Assembly: GCA_943328975.2 (NCBI GenBank)
Contig: CALQCC020000004.1
Coordinates: 1-64,000, forward strand
Length of the DNA stretch: 64,000 nt
Origin: Bordetella parapertussis
Lineage (GTDB): Bacteria; Acidobacteriota; Terriglobia; Bryobacterales; Bryobacteraceae
Direction of reading: 5' to 3'
The notes beneath the pieces are model-generated. The model worked only from the letters and a program-made list of their open reading frames with translations. It was not told the origin of the DNA and searched no databases. Position numbers and translations under genes: made by a program. Numbering within the stretch: the first letter of the stretch is position 1; the number at the start of each line of letters is the position of its first letter. Positions 36,472 to 46,041 of the stretch are shown here, piece by piece.

Positions 36472-37640
36472 GCGAAGAACCGGCCTACCTGCGCCGCCAC
36501 ATGGAGAGCGGTGTCTTCTTGAATGTGCGGTCCGATGGGAAGCGAAAGGATCTCTTTGCACGCTCGGGCCGCTTCGCAGGGCTCGGCGGCCCAGGAGCCG
36601 CGGACAGCGAACGCTGGGTGTTGGTGCAAAGGGTTCGGATAGTGGACGGCGGTTTCGATTCCGGTGGAGCGCAGATGCTCCCGCAGTTCATCGCGGCGCG
36701 CAGTCCGGATCACATAGAGATGGTGAACGCTCTCGCCCTCGTGTGGCACAGGTGTCACTCCAGGCACCCCGCGGAAGGCTTCTTCATAAACCTGGGCAAT
36801 GCGACGGCGATGCATGTTCCAGTGTTCAAGATGCGGCAAGAATGCACGCAGGCAGGCGGCCTGAAGTTCGGAGAGCCTGGAATTTATCGCCGGGATGCGC
36901 GCCCATTGATCGCTATCTCGTCCACCATCGCGCAACAGGCGAAAGTGATCCGCCAGTTCTGGTGAACTGGTGACCACGGCTCCGCCGTCGCCAACTCCCC
37001 CAAGATTCTTGGTTGGATAGAAACTATATGCAGTGTAGGGAGAAAAGGTTGTGAGCGGCTGGCCCTGATAGCGCAGTCCGTGGGCCTGGCAAGCGTCCTG
37101 AACCAGAGGCACGCCCCGCTCCCGGCAGAGATCCGAGAGTGGACCCAGTGGACAAGCGTTTCCGTACAAGTGAACGCCGATGATGGCGGCGGTGCTGCTG
37201 GTCCAAGCGGCCGCAGCGGTCTCGGCGGTTAACTGTAAAGTGTGAGGATCCACATCCGCGAAACGGACGCGAGCCCCTGCGGCGAGCACGGCTTGCGCGG
37301 TGAACAAGGAAGTATTCGCAGGGACGATGACATCCTGATCGGGAGCAACGCGAAGTGCGCGAAGGCACAGCTCAATGGCCGCCGTTCCGCTACCGACACC
37401 GATAGCCACTGTACTTCCGAAGGCGTTTGCCAGCTCTTGCTCGAAGCTCCTTACCTGCTTCCCCAGGATGAATCGACCGGCCTTGAAAACGGAAGCGCTG
37501 TTGAGCATAGCCTGCGCGCGACTTCGCTCCAGTACGGGAGCGAGGTCAAAGAGCGGGACTTCAGCTATCGCGTGTAATTGCTCGTTGTTCAAATCGTGCC
37601 ATTCACGATACGGCAGCGCCACACGTCTTGTATATCCCAC
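36468..37640 (-). CDS. DegT/DnrJ/EryC1-family sugar aminotransferase
   Basis: A PLP-dependent enzyme, up to 390 aa, that aminates keto-sugar nucleotides. Signatures: GSGTAAIELCLRAL, VIVPANTSLFTAQAVLAAGA, the Asp in LVQDACQAHG, and PLP-lysine K211 in SFYPTKNLGGVGDGGA, with VHHLYVIR near the C-terminus. The true start may lie downstream of ATG 37640, because the family usually begins close to IPLFDLAP (here VPLFDLAP at residue 29). It heads the aminotransferase-epimerase-methyltransferase operon, which suggests synthesis of an amino sugar for a surface glycan. Confidence 0.88.
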   Translation of the reverse strand: MGYTRRVALPYREWHDLNNEQLHAIAEVPLFDLAPVLERSRAQAMLNSASVFKAGRFILGKQVRSFEQELANAFGSTVAIGVGSGTAAIELCLRALRVAPDQDVIVPANTSLFTAQAVLAAGARVRFADVDPHTLQLTAETAAAAWTSSTAAIIGVHLYGNACPLGPLSDLCRERGVPLVQDACQAHGLRYQGQPLTTFSPYTAYSFYPTKNLGGVGDGGAVVTSSPELADHFRLLRDGGRDSDQWARIPAINSRLSELQAACLRAFLPHLEHWNMHRRRIAQVYEEAFRGVPGVTPVPHEGESVHHLYVIRTARRDELREHLRSTGIETAVHYPNPLHQHPAFAVRGSWAAEPCEAARACKEILSLPIGPHIQEDTALHVAAQVGRFFA

Positions 37641-37727
37641 AAAGGCTGTATTGACCGGCCGTCGCCTGATTGTTAGACTCCTGGCAATTCTTCCGCTGCT
37701 CGGGGCAGCGGCTAACGGGTATTATTT

Positions 37728-39818
37728 TTGATCTCAAGAGCCAGTCAATCGACTTCGGCGGATGCTGATTTCCGCTTTGCCGCTAGTCTATCGGTCTTCT
37801 TCCCCGCCTACAACGACGCACCCTCTTTGCCGGAATTGCTTCGCAAGACATTTGAAACGCTTTGCCGCTTCGCGTCCGATTACGAAGTAATCGTTGTCAA
37901 CGACGGCAGCTCCGATCAAACAGGCGAGGTGCTGACGCAACTGGCGAAGCAATACTCGCCACATTTACGCGTTGTGACGCACGTTCAAAATCTTGGATAT
38001 GGCGCTGCCCTGCGGAGCGGGTTCGCGGAGGCTCGCAAGGAGTATATCTTCTATACGGATGGTGACGGACAGTACGATCCCACCGAATTGGAACAACTCT
38101 TGCGCGCGGCCGGTCCGCGTACCGGGCTGGTGAATGGGTATAAGATCTCGCGTAACGATCCGTGGCACCGAATCGCAATCGGCTGGCTGTACAACCGGTT
38201 CGCGCGGTGGTTGTTTGGGATCCAACTGCGCGATATCGACTGTGATTTCCGGTTAATCCGGCGCAGCGCGTTTGAGCCGCGCACTCTTCAATCGACTGGG
38301 GGGACCATCTGCGTTGAGTTGGTGCGTCAACTGGAACTCAGCGGGGCGGAAGTGATCGAATTGCCGGTCCATCACTATGCAAGGCAGCACGGCCGTTCCC
38401 AATTCTTCCGGATCAAGTCCCTGGCGTTCACGTTCCTGCAACTGATTCAGGTCTTTCTCAGATTGGTGGTGGCCCCTGCATTGAGGACCCCGAGAGAGGA
38501 CGATACGCCCCGGTTCCGTCCATCGGCGCATTGGATTGGCGTAGCGACCCTCAGCGTGGTGGCTCTCTCGTTCTTGGCGTATGCGCGTGCGCTCGGGCTG
38601 CCATTCATCGCGGATGACTATGTTCAGATTCAGCTGGCGCGAGACTTCGGTCCTTCGTCCAAATGGGGCGCTTTGGCTCAAGACGCGCTTTACCGTTGCC
38701 GGGCCACGTCCTTGGTGTTGACGTATTGGATGGAACAATGGTTCGGCCTGGACCCGGGTTATTTCCGGCTAACCAGCGTGCTGCTGCACGCGGCAAACGG
38801 ATTACTGGTATTGTCGCTGGGCTTCTGGCGGCTCATCGGATGGAAGGTTGCCGCGCTGGCGGCTGGCTTCTTTGCCTACAGTCAACGCCATAGCGAAGCC
38901 GTCATCTGGTTCGCGGCCGTGCCTGAGTTGCTGGTATTCTTCTTCGCCATGGGCTCCTTGTTGTGTTGGATTGGGTGGCTGCAATCCACGCGCGGGGCAG
39001 CCCGATGGTACCTGGGGGCATTCGCCTGCTACGTGCTGGCGTTGTTGTCCAAGGAGTCCGCGGTCGCGGTGGTGCCTCTACTGGCTCTGGTGCTGCTTGC
39101 GGAACGAAAGTGTACGGGAAACCGGATATTGGCGATTGCTCCCTTTGCTGGCCTAGCCGGTATCTACTTTGCGTTCATCTACGGGGCACGAGCGAATCAT
39201 CTCCACTTCAACGACGGCACGTTTTCCTTGAGTGCACCTTTTGTGGAAGTTCTGGTCCGAAGCACAGGTGGATTGTTGTGGGTATGGGGCGCGATTGCCG
39301 CGGCGCTGTTGGCGTCCCGATTCTTCAAGGCTCCGCGAGGCGTGGCCCTATTGGGGCTCGTTTGGATCCCACTGGCGTTACTGCCCTACAGTTTCTTGAC
39401 TTACATGGTCCGCGTGCCCAGCCGGCACACGTATTTGGCGAGCGCCGGAATGGCCCTAGTCGTTGCGGCTGGCTTTCTGGCCTTTCGCAATAGTAAGTAC
39501 GCAACACTGCGACCCTGGCTGGTTCCAGCTGTGGCGGCGCTGAGCATCGTTCACGAGGCGGGCTACATCTGGACCGTCCAGCACCAGCGGTATGTCATGC
39601 GTGCCCAGCCCACCGAACTGCTGTTGCAGGCGGTTGAACCGGAAACGGAAGCGGTGCGAGCGGTCTGTTTTCCGTACTCGCATTACGTTGCTGACTATGC
39701 GTTGATGCTCTCATTCCCGGGTCGGCCAGGGCTGCGGTTCGAGTTGAACCCCGAGTCCGCGAAGCACCCTCAGGCGGTCGATTTGTGCAACGAATCCGTC
39801 GAAGGCATCCGCTACTAG
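37728..39818 (+). CDS. GT2 dolichol-phosphate-mannose-synthase-like glycosyltransferase fused to polytopic membrane domain
   Basis: A 696-aa fusion. Residues 20-250 are a family 2 glycosyltransferase with VVNDGSSD near 57-63 and the metal-binding TDGDGQYD near 110-117, ending in a DPMS-like tail (RSQFFRIKSL). Residues 265-620 hold roughly ten membrane segments, with an early D-D pair (FIADDYVQIQLA) as in GT-C mannosyltransferase/TMTC proteins. One chain may thus make a lipid-linked sugar and use it across the membrane. The start is uncertain: only TTG 37728 gives the full domain. It is divergent from the aminotransferase operon; the gap at 37641-37727 shows no clear promoter. Confidence 0.8.
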   Translation: MISRASQSTSADADFRFAASLSVFFPAYNDAPSLPELLRKTFETLCRFASDYEVIVVNDGSSDQTGEVLTQLAKQYSPHLRVVTHVQNLGYGAALRSGFAEARKEYIFYTDGDGQYDPTELEQLLRAAGPRTGLVNGYKISRNDPWHRIAIGWLYNRFARWLFGIQLRDIDCDFRLIRRSAFEPRTLQSTGGTICVELVRQLELSGAEVIELPVHHYARQHGRSQFFRIKSLAFTFLQLIQVFLRLVVAPALRTPREDDTPRFRPSAHWIGVATLSVVALSFLAYARALGLPFIADDYVQIQLARDFGPSSKWGALAQDALYRCRATSLVLTYWMEQWFGLDPGYFRLTSVLLHAANGLLVLSLGFWRLIGWKVAALAAGFFAYSQRHSEAVIWFAAVPELLVFFFAMGSLLCWIGWLQSTRGAARWYLGAFACYVLALLSKESAVAVVPLLALVLLAERKCTGNRILAIAPFAGLAGIYFAFIYGARANHLHFNDGTFSLSAPFVEVLVRSTGGLLWVWGAIAAALLASRFFKAPRGVALLGLVWIPLALLPYSFLTYMVRVPSRHTYLASAGMALVVAAGFLAFRNSKYATLRPWLVPAVAALSIVHEAGYIWTVQHQRYVMRAQPTELLLQAVEPETEAVRAVCFPYSHYVADYALMLSFPGRPGLRFELNPESAKHPQAVDLCNESVEGIRY

Positions 39819-39875
39819 CCAGAGCGGCAACCAATTCGTTGCGTTTCACGCTCAGAACCGTTACATTTGGGACAA

Positions 39876-40400
39876 ATGAGATTGCTTCGATCACCCATGT
39901 TGCTTATCCCCATGCTCCTGTTGCTGGCCAGTTGCCAACAGCAGTCGCGGGCAAACCTAAACTACGAGATGGGTGAACGGATCGAGATTGGCCCCTTCAC
40001 ATACGTCGTAGTGGAGAGCGCGTGGCGCAGCGAATTGGGAGAAGGGTTTCAGGTTCGGGCGGCCAAAAATCGTTTCCTGATTCTCACCGTTTCCGTGGCC
40101 AACGGTAGCGGATCGGAGACTTCTGTTCCGATGCTGAGCGTGGAAGGCTCCAACGGGCAGACGTATCAGGAATTGAGTGATGGCACGGGCCTCGCGAATT
40201 GGTTAGGAATTTTACGAACAGTGAAGCCGGCGGAGACGCTGCAAGGCCGGGTCATCTTTGACGTGCCCTTGAGTTCCTTCCGCTTGCGGTTGCCGGACGG
40301 CGGTGAGAGCGGCTACGAAAAATATGCTTGGGTGAACATCCCACTCAGCATCAGTGCCGGCGAAGTTCAGACTCCGCTTCCGGGGAGCGGGACAAAGTAG
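39876..40400 (+). CDS. DUF4352-like lipoprotein
   Basis: A 174-aa protein beginning with a signal peptide and lipobox (LLLLASC), so the mature protein should start with lipidated Cys. The mature part, an Ig-like beta sandwich (IEIGPFTYVVVESAWR..., NRFLILTVSVANGSGS..., GRVIFDVPLSSFRLRL), matches DUF4352. ATG 39876 is chosen over TTG 39867. The next gene follows after 13 bases and may be in the same operon. Role is unknown. Confidence 0.75.
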   Translation: MRLLRSPMLLIPMLLLLASCQQQSRANLNYEMGERIEIGPFTYVVVESAWRSELGEGFQVRAAKNRFLILTVSVANGSGSETSVPMLSVEGSNGQTYQELSDGTGLANWLGILRTVKPAETLQGRVIFDVPLSSFRLRLPDGGESGYEKYAWVNIPLSISAGEVQTPLPGSGTK

Positions 40401-40413
40401 CTAGGAGTGTGAC

Positions 40414-41283
40414 GTGGTCCTCTTGCGTCTCGCAGTATGCGCGTTTGCGGCGTCGGCGCTGGCCTGCGGTGCGGACTTGGCGATACAGCGCCTGGCGCTG
40501 CATGAGTATGAGGACGGTCCACTCATCGCCCCCGGGTACGAGTATCTGCCGGGAGAGACTGTATGGCTCAGTGCGCGCCTGAGCGGTTTTCAACGCGAGC
40601 AACTAGACAAAGATGCCGGGCTCGATCATGTGCGCCTATCCTGGCAATTGCGCGCCAGCGATCCTGGCGGAACTCTGATCGCACCGCCGCTTCGCGGCAC
40701 CATCGACGAGACACTGCAGCCGGAAGATAAGGCTTGGGTCCCGAAGTTTGTAGTCAGCTTTCTGGTTCCGCAGTTTGCGGTACGGGGCACCTATCGTATT
40801 CCCGTCACCGTGCGCGACGACCTGGCGAAGACCGAAGTATCCGGGCAACTGGAGTTCCGTGTGCGGGGCGAAGATGCTCCAGCCGCCGGCACAGCGCTGG
40901 GAATCCGCAATTTCCGCTTTATGGCCAAAGAAGACGACCGCTTTCCCCTGCGGCCTGCCGTCTACAAACAAGGCGCTGCATTGTTTGCCCGGTTCGACAT
41001 CATCGGGTACAAGTTCGAGGGCAACAACCACTATGCCGTCGAGTATGGACTCTCCATCTTGGGTCCCCCGAACGCGGGGGGTGTCGCCAAGCCATTGTTT
41101 GTGCAGGAATCGGCCGCGGCGGAATCGGCGGAATCGTTCTATCCGCAGCTCTGGATCCCAGGTGGATTCGGACTCAATCTGGATAAAGACGTTCCCATGG
41201 GCGAGCACACGTTGGTGCTCACCTTACGCGACAAACTGGGCGGCACCACGCAGGAATTCCGCGAAACCTTCAGCGTCCAATAG
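40414..41283 (+). CDS. Exported protein of unknown function
   Basis: A 289-aa protein with a signal peptide (MVLLRLAVCAFAASALACGADL). Two beta-rich halves are seen (YLPGETVWLSARLSGF..., KQGAALFARFDIIGYKFEG...), reminiscent of Ig-like or macroglobulin-type domains, but no family is recognised. Start GTG 40414 is supported by TAGGAG 8 bases upstream. The Cys at residue 18 might be a lipidation site, though the lipobox is weak. Confidence 0.6.
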   Translation: MVLLRLAVCAFAASALACGADLAIQRLALHEYEDGPLIAPGYEYLPGETVWLSARLSGFQREQLDKDAGLDHVRLSWQLRASDPGGTLIAPPLRGTIDETLQPEDKAWVPKFVVSFLVPQFAVRGTYRIPVTVRDDLAKTEVSGQLEFRVRGEDAPAAGTALGIRNFRFMAKEDDRFPLRPAVYKQGAALFARFDIIGYKFEGNNHYAVEYGLSILGPPNAGGVAKPLFVQESAAAESAESFYPQLWIPGGFGLNLDKDVPMGEHTLVLTLRDKLGGTTQEFRETFSVQ

Positions 41284-41320
41284 TCCAGAGATTAAACGGC
41301 GCGCGCGGCCACTAGTGGAC

Positions 41321-42838
41321 ATGGCCCTGTTCCGCACTCGTTCGGCTGCTGTCTACGGTATCGACGCCCACGTGATCGATGTTGAAGTCGATATGTATCC
41401 GGGGGCGGGACGAGATTTCATCACCGTCGGGATGCCGGACACGGCCGTCCGCGAAAGCCGGGAACGGATCAAGAGCGCGCTGCTCAATTCAGGCTTCGGC
41501 TATCCGAACAAATCCATCACCATCAACTTGGCTCCGGCGAATGTGCGTAAGGAAGGGGCAGGGTTCGACCTGCCGATGGCGCTCGGCATCCTCGGCGCGA
41601 TGGGGGTGGTCAACGCAACCAACGACCATTTGTTCGTGGGGGAATTGTCGCTCGACGGAGCGGTGCGGCCCGTGCGCGGTGCGCTCTCGATTGCCGCTTG
41701 CGCGCGGGAACAAGGGATCACGAACCTCTTCGTGCCTTTCGACAATGCGGCTGAAGCATCCGTCGCCGATGGAGTGCGGGTGTTCGGCGTTCGGCATCTC
41801 ACCGACGTGGTCCGTATTCTGGCGCGACCTGGAGAGACGGCTCCGGAGCCTCGGCCAGCAGAGCCGGCGACTGCGGCGGGCGCGAGTCTATTGGACTTCT
41901 GCGACGTCCGCGGGCAGAACACCGCTAAACGCGCGCTGGAAGTTGCTGCAGCAGGAGCGCACAGCGTTCTGTTGTTGGGGCCGCCGGGGTCGGGGAAAAC
42001 GATGCTCGCGCGGCGCTTTCCGGGGATCCTGCCGGCGCTCACCTTCACCGAGGCGCTGGAGACAACCAAGGTCCACAGCGTCGCGGGAGTGCTGCCGAAA
42101 GGCGCGGGGCTCGTGATGGAACGTCCGTTCCGCGCACCGCACCATTCCGTGTCGGATGCAGGATTGTTAGGTGGAGGCAGTGGTATGCCTCGTCCAGGTG
42201 AGGTCAGCTTAGCTCACAACGGCGTGCTGTTTCTGGACGAACTCCCGGAATTTCCACGAAATGTTTTAGAGCAGCTGCGGCAGCCCCTGGAGGAAGGCTC
42301 CGTCACCCTGGCGCGCGCCCAGATGACGCTACGGTTTCCCGCCAGCTTCATGCTGCTGGCCGCGATGAATCCGTGTCCATGTGGATTCTACGGCGATCCT
42401 ACCCGCGAATGCCGCTGTACCGGTGCGATTATTCAGCGCTACTTGGGCAAGATTAGTGGCCCACTGCTGGATCGGATCGACCTCCATATCGAGGTGCCGG
42501 CCGTGCCGTATCAGGAACTGCGCGGCGCCAGTGGCGGGGCCACTTCGGCGGAGATTGCCCAGCGAGTGGCACGAGCCAGGGCGCTGCAATCGTCACGAGG
42601 ATTCTATAACGCGCACATCCCGGCCCGCCAGTTGCGGAAGCTTTGCGCTCTGGACGCCACGGGGGAACGGACACTGGAGATGGCCGTTCGAAGAATGGGC
42701 CTCAGCGCGCGTTCGCACGACCGGATTCTGAAGGTCGCCCGCACCGTTGCGGATTTGGACCAGGCAGAATGCGTCAGCTCCAAGCACCTTGCCGAAGCAG
42801 TACAGTATCGCAGCCTCGACCGGACCTACTGGCAGTGA
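41321..42838 (+). CDS. comM: Mg-chelatase-like AAA ATPase ComM/YifB
   Basis: ComM is a hexameric helicase that promotes branch migration during natural transformation. The 505-aa protein has the N-terminal ChlI-like domain (residues 1-170), Walker A GPPGSGKT at 220-227, Walker B VLFLDELPE, a zinc-type cluster NPCPCGFYGD...CRC and the C-terminal Mg_chelatase_C domain ending [11 protein letters not shown] 41321 gives the canonical MALFRTRSAAVYGIDA. The last 57 codons are duplicated, in diverged form, at 45767-45937. Confidence 0.93.
   Translation: MALFRTRSAAVYGIDAHVIDVEVDMYPGAGRDFITVGMPDTAVRESRERIKSALLNSGFGYPNKSITINLAPANVRKEGAGFDLPMALGILGAMGVVNATNDHLFVGELSLDGAVRPVRGALSIAACAREQGITNLFVPFDNAAEASVADGVRVFGVRHLTDVVRILARPGETAPEPRPAEPATAAGASLLDFCDVRGQNTAKRALEVAAAGAHSVLLLGPPGSGKTMLARRFPGILPALTFTEALETTKVHSVAGVLPKGAGLVMERPFRAPHHSVSDAGLLGGGSGMPRPGEVSLAHNGVLFLDELPEFPRNVLEQLRQPLEEGSVTLARAQMTLRFPASFMLLAAMNPCPCGFYGDPTRECRCTGAIIQRYLGKISGPLLDRIDLHIEVPAVPYQELRGASGGATSAEIAQRVARARALQSSRGFYNAHIPARQLRKLCALDATGERTLEMAVRRMGLSARSHDRILKVARTVADLDQAECVSSKHLAEAVQYRSLDRTYWQ
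42668..42838 (+). repeat. comM 3' end, copy A of a direct repeat
   Basis: The last 171 bases of comM recur in the same orientation at 45767-45937. By hand alignment they match at about 140 of 171 positions (82 percent), with no gaps. A 43-base block (42695-42737) is identical in both. Most differences are at third codon positions. Confidence 0.9.
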
Positions 42839-42960
42839 AGCGGCTAGCGCTTTGTGGGGCTTCTCGGACTAGCTTAGGGTTGGGGAGGGCGGTATGAGGC
42901 CGGAGGAAATCGCAAGGTGGTGGAGCGAGGGGGAGATAGAGCCGCGGCCGAAGCGTGACT

Positions 42961-45678
42961 TCAGCGCTTGACCGCGATCAAGCCACCCACCGGAGCGGAC
43001 GCACCGCCGTAGCTGGCCGACAGAGCCGCGTCCCCATCCGCCAGCGTGCCTGGAACGATCACGTTGAGCTGGTACAGCCCCGGACTGATCACCCCCGCGA
43101 ACGTCACCGTTGCGGCGATCCCGCCCACTTGAATGGAAGGCAGGATCGGCAAAGGTCCCGATTGTGCGGAGGCTCCGTCAATCAGCGCTGTGGTTGGCAG
43201 CCCGAACCCGAATCCGTAAAGTACGATCGTCTCGCCCGGTTTGGCGGGACTCACTGGATAGCCGGGCGCAGAGAGCGAGGTAGGGCCGACGAGCGTATTG
43301 TCAGCATGCGTGGAGACGATATAGTTGGTTCCGAACACGTTGGTTCCGAACAAGGGGAACGACGGCGCTGCGGCTCGCATGTCCACGCTGAACGGTGCAC
43401 TGGACCTACCCCCGCTGGTCACCACGATCTGCACACTGCCGGCCGTGCTGGCCACGGGCGTCAAGACATTCAGCTGCGTGGGGCTGACGTAGTAGACATA
43501 CGCGGTCTTACCGTCGATGGTGACGCTGACTCCGCCGAGTGCGGAGGGCATTTCTCCGAAGGCGAAATCTCGCGCATCGCTCCATGTGGTCCCGCTCGCA
43601 GGCACTGTAAGCGGAGTCAGGTCCGTTCCCTTGATCTCGATCCAGCCGTTGGGCGCGATGTTGGGAGCGCCGCCGGCCATGCGAACGGAACTGATGACGG
43701 GAGTGGCGACGCCGACAGGTGGCCACAGGTTTTTCCCCCAAGCCATTCTGTTGTTATTGTTGTTTCCCAGCAGGATGTCGAGGCGGCCGTCTTCGTCAAA
43801 GTCCGCGACCTGCGCGTTGTTCACTAGTCCCACGGGCGGCAGCGTGTCCGTTTTGTTCTCAAAAGAGCCGCCCATATTTTGATACACACGCACCGTGTTA
43901 AACCCGCCTGCTTCATCGACGACCAAGTCGGGCCAGCCGTCCTGATTCAGGTCGGGGGCAAACGCGTGATTGTCGTAAACTCCATTGCCGGAGCGGATGA
44001 AGTTGAGGGTGGCGTCGGGCTGGTCACGGAATGTCCCGTCGCGATTGTTGATCAACAGCTGTATCAGGGCGTTATCGGCGTTCGATACCAAGACGGCCAC
44101 ATCGGGCCACCCATCGCGATTGAAATCCGCGACTGCGAAATCGAGAGTTTCCCAATCGTCCCCTCCCCGCTTGAGCGGCATGGATCGTTCTGTCGAGTCG
44201 ATGAAGTTTCCGTTACCGTCGTTCATCAGCAGCCAATCCCGGTTCTGGGGACCACCCTGGCAGCAACCCAGCAGCAGATCCGGAGCGCCGTCGCGGTTCA
44301 CGTCGATAAACCGGCACGCCAGGAACGCAACCGTTTTCTGCGGCTGGAGGGCTGGCGGCATGCGATTGTTGGCCCTGGAAAAATGGCCCGAACCGTCGTT
44401 TAGAAACAGCTTCGGCCCCATAAACGTCGCGGCGACGGAACTGGTGGCGTCCGCCAACAACAGATCCGGGCTTCCATTTCGATCCACATCGGCGGAGCAG
44501 ACATCGTGGGTCAGGGCCAAATCCGGTGGGAGCCGCGCCGCCGTTTCCTCCTTCAACTCGCCGGACCGTTGCATGAAGATGCGCGAGAGCGCACCAGGGA
44601 ACGGAGGTGCGTCGAGCCCGGAGCCTGCAAGAACAACGTCCTCAAAGCCGTCGCGGTCGAAGTCCGCGGACACCATGGCTCGAAGTCCTTCCGTTGTGAT
44701 GCGCGGCGCGGGTTCCAACGCAGTGAATACGCGTTTCCCTTCGTTGTGCAGGAGCATCACCGGGCCGCCGGAATTCTGCACCATATTCGCGGGAGTCAGC
44801 ACAACCAGGATGTCCTTGTGCCCCTTCGCATTCACCAATAACCCCGTCGGCCCACCCCAGTTATCGGGGATGTTGGAGAACTTGGGCAGGTCCTGAAGCT
44901 CCCAATAGGGTCCCCCTTCGAGCGCGCTGAGTCTGGACCATTGCGTCGGGTCCGGGATACTCATGGGCACCGCCTGCGGACCGATCGCCGCCGCCGTTGC
45001 CCCTTTGCCCTCCGACAGCGGCCAGTTCACCATCAGGCCCGGCTCATTGCCGCTGAGCTTCTGCGTCGCGAAGGTACGAAGCTCCGTAGCGGACAGCGCG
45101 CGCGACCAGAGACGGACCTCTCGCATCGCACCGTTGAACGAACAGCCACAGCTTAGCTCGCCGATTTTCCCGATGACGCCGCCCAGGCTGAACGGACCGG
45201 GTGAGTTCGGGGGAGGCCCCTGGCTCAACCCCGAGGCAACCTGCACACCATTCACATACAGCCGGAGCGTCCCGGCGTCCAAGGTGGAAGCCACGTGAGT
45301 CCAGCGAAGCAGCGGGAGATCCGACGTCCCAACCAGAACGCGCGAGGAGCCTGTTTGACCGGTGCTCTGGGTGAATCTCGGTTGCGGCCGGGTGAGTTCC
45401 AGACCCAGTGTGTACAAATGAAAAGGATCTGTCCTGGGATCGGTGGCTCGACCCATGATGAGTGGCCCTCGGGTGGCTGCCTCGAGATAGATCCAGCCCT
45501 CCATCGTAATGCTGGCGCCGAGCGTGATCGGATTGGCGATGGCGACGTTGTTCGAGCTGAAGTGGAGCACGAACTCCTGGGAAGGCGGCTTGAGCGACTG
45601 TGCGCACAGCAGGGCGGGCGCGCACAGCAGAAGGGCGAATCGCTTGAACTTGCTGGGCGCAAAACTCCGGGGAGACAT
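42961..45678 (-). CDS. Large secreted LamG/FG-GAP-repeat protein with Solibacter-type C-terminal domain
   Basis: A 905-aa exported protein. The signal peptide ends near LLCAQS (about residue 27). A concanavalin-like (LamG) domain follows, residues 30-215 (ITLGASITMEGWIYLE, RWTHVASTLDAGTLRLYVNG). Residues 270-670 contain at least five FG-GAP/VCBS repeats with calcium-loop motifs (DVDRNGSPDLLLAD, DVNRDGAPDLLLG, DFNRDGWPDVAVL, DLNQDGWPDLVVD, DFDEDGRLDILLGN). The C-terminus (PAKPGETIVLYGFGFG..., GLYQLNVIVPGTLADGD) fits TIGR03437, a domain abundant in Solibacter. It may bind carbohydrate or a surface. It is bracketed by the two comM 3' copies. Confidence 0.82.
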   Translation of the reverse strand: MSPRSFAPSKFKRFALLLCAPALLCAQSLKPPSQEFVLHFSSNNVAIANPITLGASITMEGWIYLEAATRGPLIMGRATDPRTDPFHLYTLGLELTRPQPRFTQSTGQTGSSRVLVGTSDLPLLRWTHVASTLDAGTLRLYVNGVQVASGLSQGPPPNSPGPFSLGGVIGKIGELSCGCSFNGAMREVRLWSRALSATELRTFATQKLSGNEPGLMVNWPLSEGKGATAAAIGPQAVPMSIPDPTQWSRLSALEGGPYWELQDLPKFSNIPDNWGGPTGLLVNAKGHKDILVVLTPANMVQNSGGPVMLLHNEGKRVFTALEPAPRITTEGLRAMVSADFDRDGFEDVVLAGSGLDAPPFPGALSRIFMQRSGELKEETAARLPPDLALTHDVCSADVDRNGSPDLLLADATSSVAATFMGPKLFLNDGSGHFSRANNRMPPALQPQKTVAFLACRFIDVNRDGAPDLLLGCCQGGPQNRDWLLMNDGNGNFIDSTERSMPLKRGGDDWETLDFAVADFNRDGWPDVAVLVSNADNALIQLLINNRDGTFRDQPDATLNFIRSGNGVYDNHAFAPDLNQDGWPDLVVDEAGGFNTVRVYQNMGGSFENKTDTLPPVGLVNNAQVADFDEDGRLDILLGNNNNNRMAWGKNLWPPVGVATPVISSVRMAGGAPNIAPNGWIEIKGTDLTPLTVPASGTTWSDARDFAFGEMPSALGGVSVTIDGKTAYVYYVSPTQLNVLTPVASTAGSVQIVVTSGGRSSAPFSVDMRAAAPSFPLFGTNVFGTNYIVSTHADNTLVGPTSLSAPGYPVSPAKPGETIVLYGFGFGLPTTALIDGASAQSGPLPILPSIQVGGIAATVTFAGVISPGLYQLNVIVPGTLADGDAALSASYGGASAPVGGLIAVKR

Positions 45679-45755
45679 TTAGCGATCTTCCCACATTGAT
45701 ACGCCGATACGTCTCACCGTCTTTTTGGGTGTGGGACACTTTCTTTCAACCGTGA

Positions 45756-45937
45756 GGATCAGGGAGCGCACGCTCGAAATGGCCGTCCGGCGCATGGGCC
45801 TCAGCGCGCGTTCGCACGACCGGATTCTGAAGGTCGGCCGCACGGTGGCGGATTTGGATGGAGCTGAAGCGGTAAGTTCAAAGCACCTAGCCGAGGCCGT
45901 TCAATACCGGAGCCTCGACCGGACGTATTGGCAGTGA
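45756..45937 (+). pseudogene. Displaced 3' fragment of comM
   Basis: About 57 codons encode [18 protein letters not shown] and on to SLDRTYWQ, the C-terminus of ComM, with its own stop. An open frame begins at 45725 but lacks the ATPase domains, so no working ComM is possible. The fragment shows third-position divergence from the intact gene, so it was not made recently. The rest of the 45679-46041 gap shows no other gene. Confidence 0.8.
45767..45937 (+). repeat. comM 3' end, copy B of a direct repeat
   Basis: Diverged partner of 42668-42838, with the 43-base identical core at 45794-45836. The two copies flank a 2928-bp segment holding only the 905-aa gene, a layout like an integrated element bounded by attachment repeats, although no integrase is present. 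Confidence 0.9.
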
Positions 45938-46041
45938 GTCGCCCCAACCCAAAATTACCCAAAGTACGGGGTGCAGTACCGTTACTTAGAAACCTTTCTT
46001 CCCTTGTCCCATGCGCAGGGAATACTCACACTTACTCTGTG

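Noticed and set aside
42894-42971. 25-codon frame (MRPEEIARWWSEGE...) after a GGAGGG site downstream of comM
   Set aside because: The ribosome-binding site looks good, but the frame is very short, overlaps the end of the opposing 905-aa gene, and matches nothing known. It may be debris of the insertion event.
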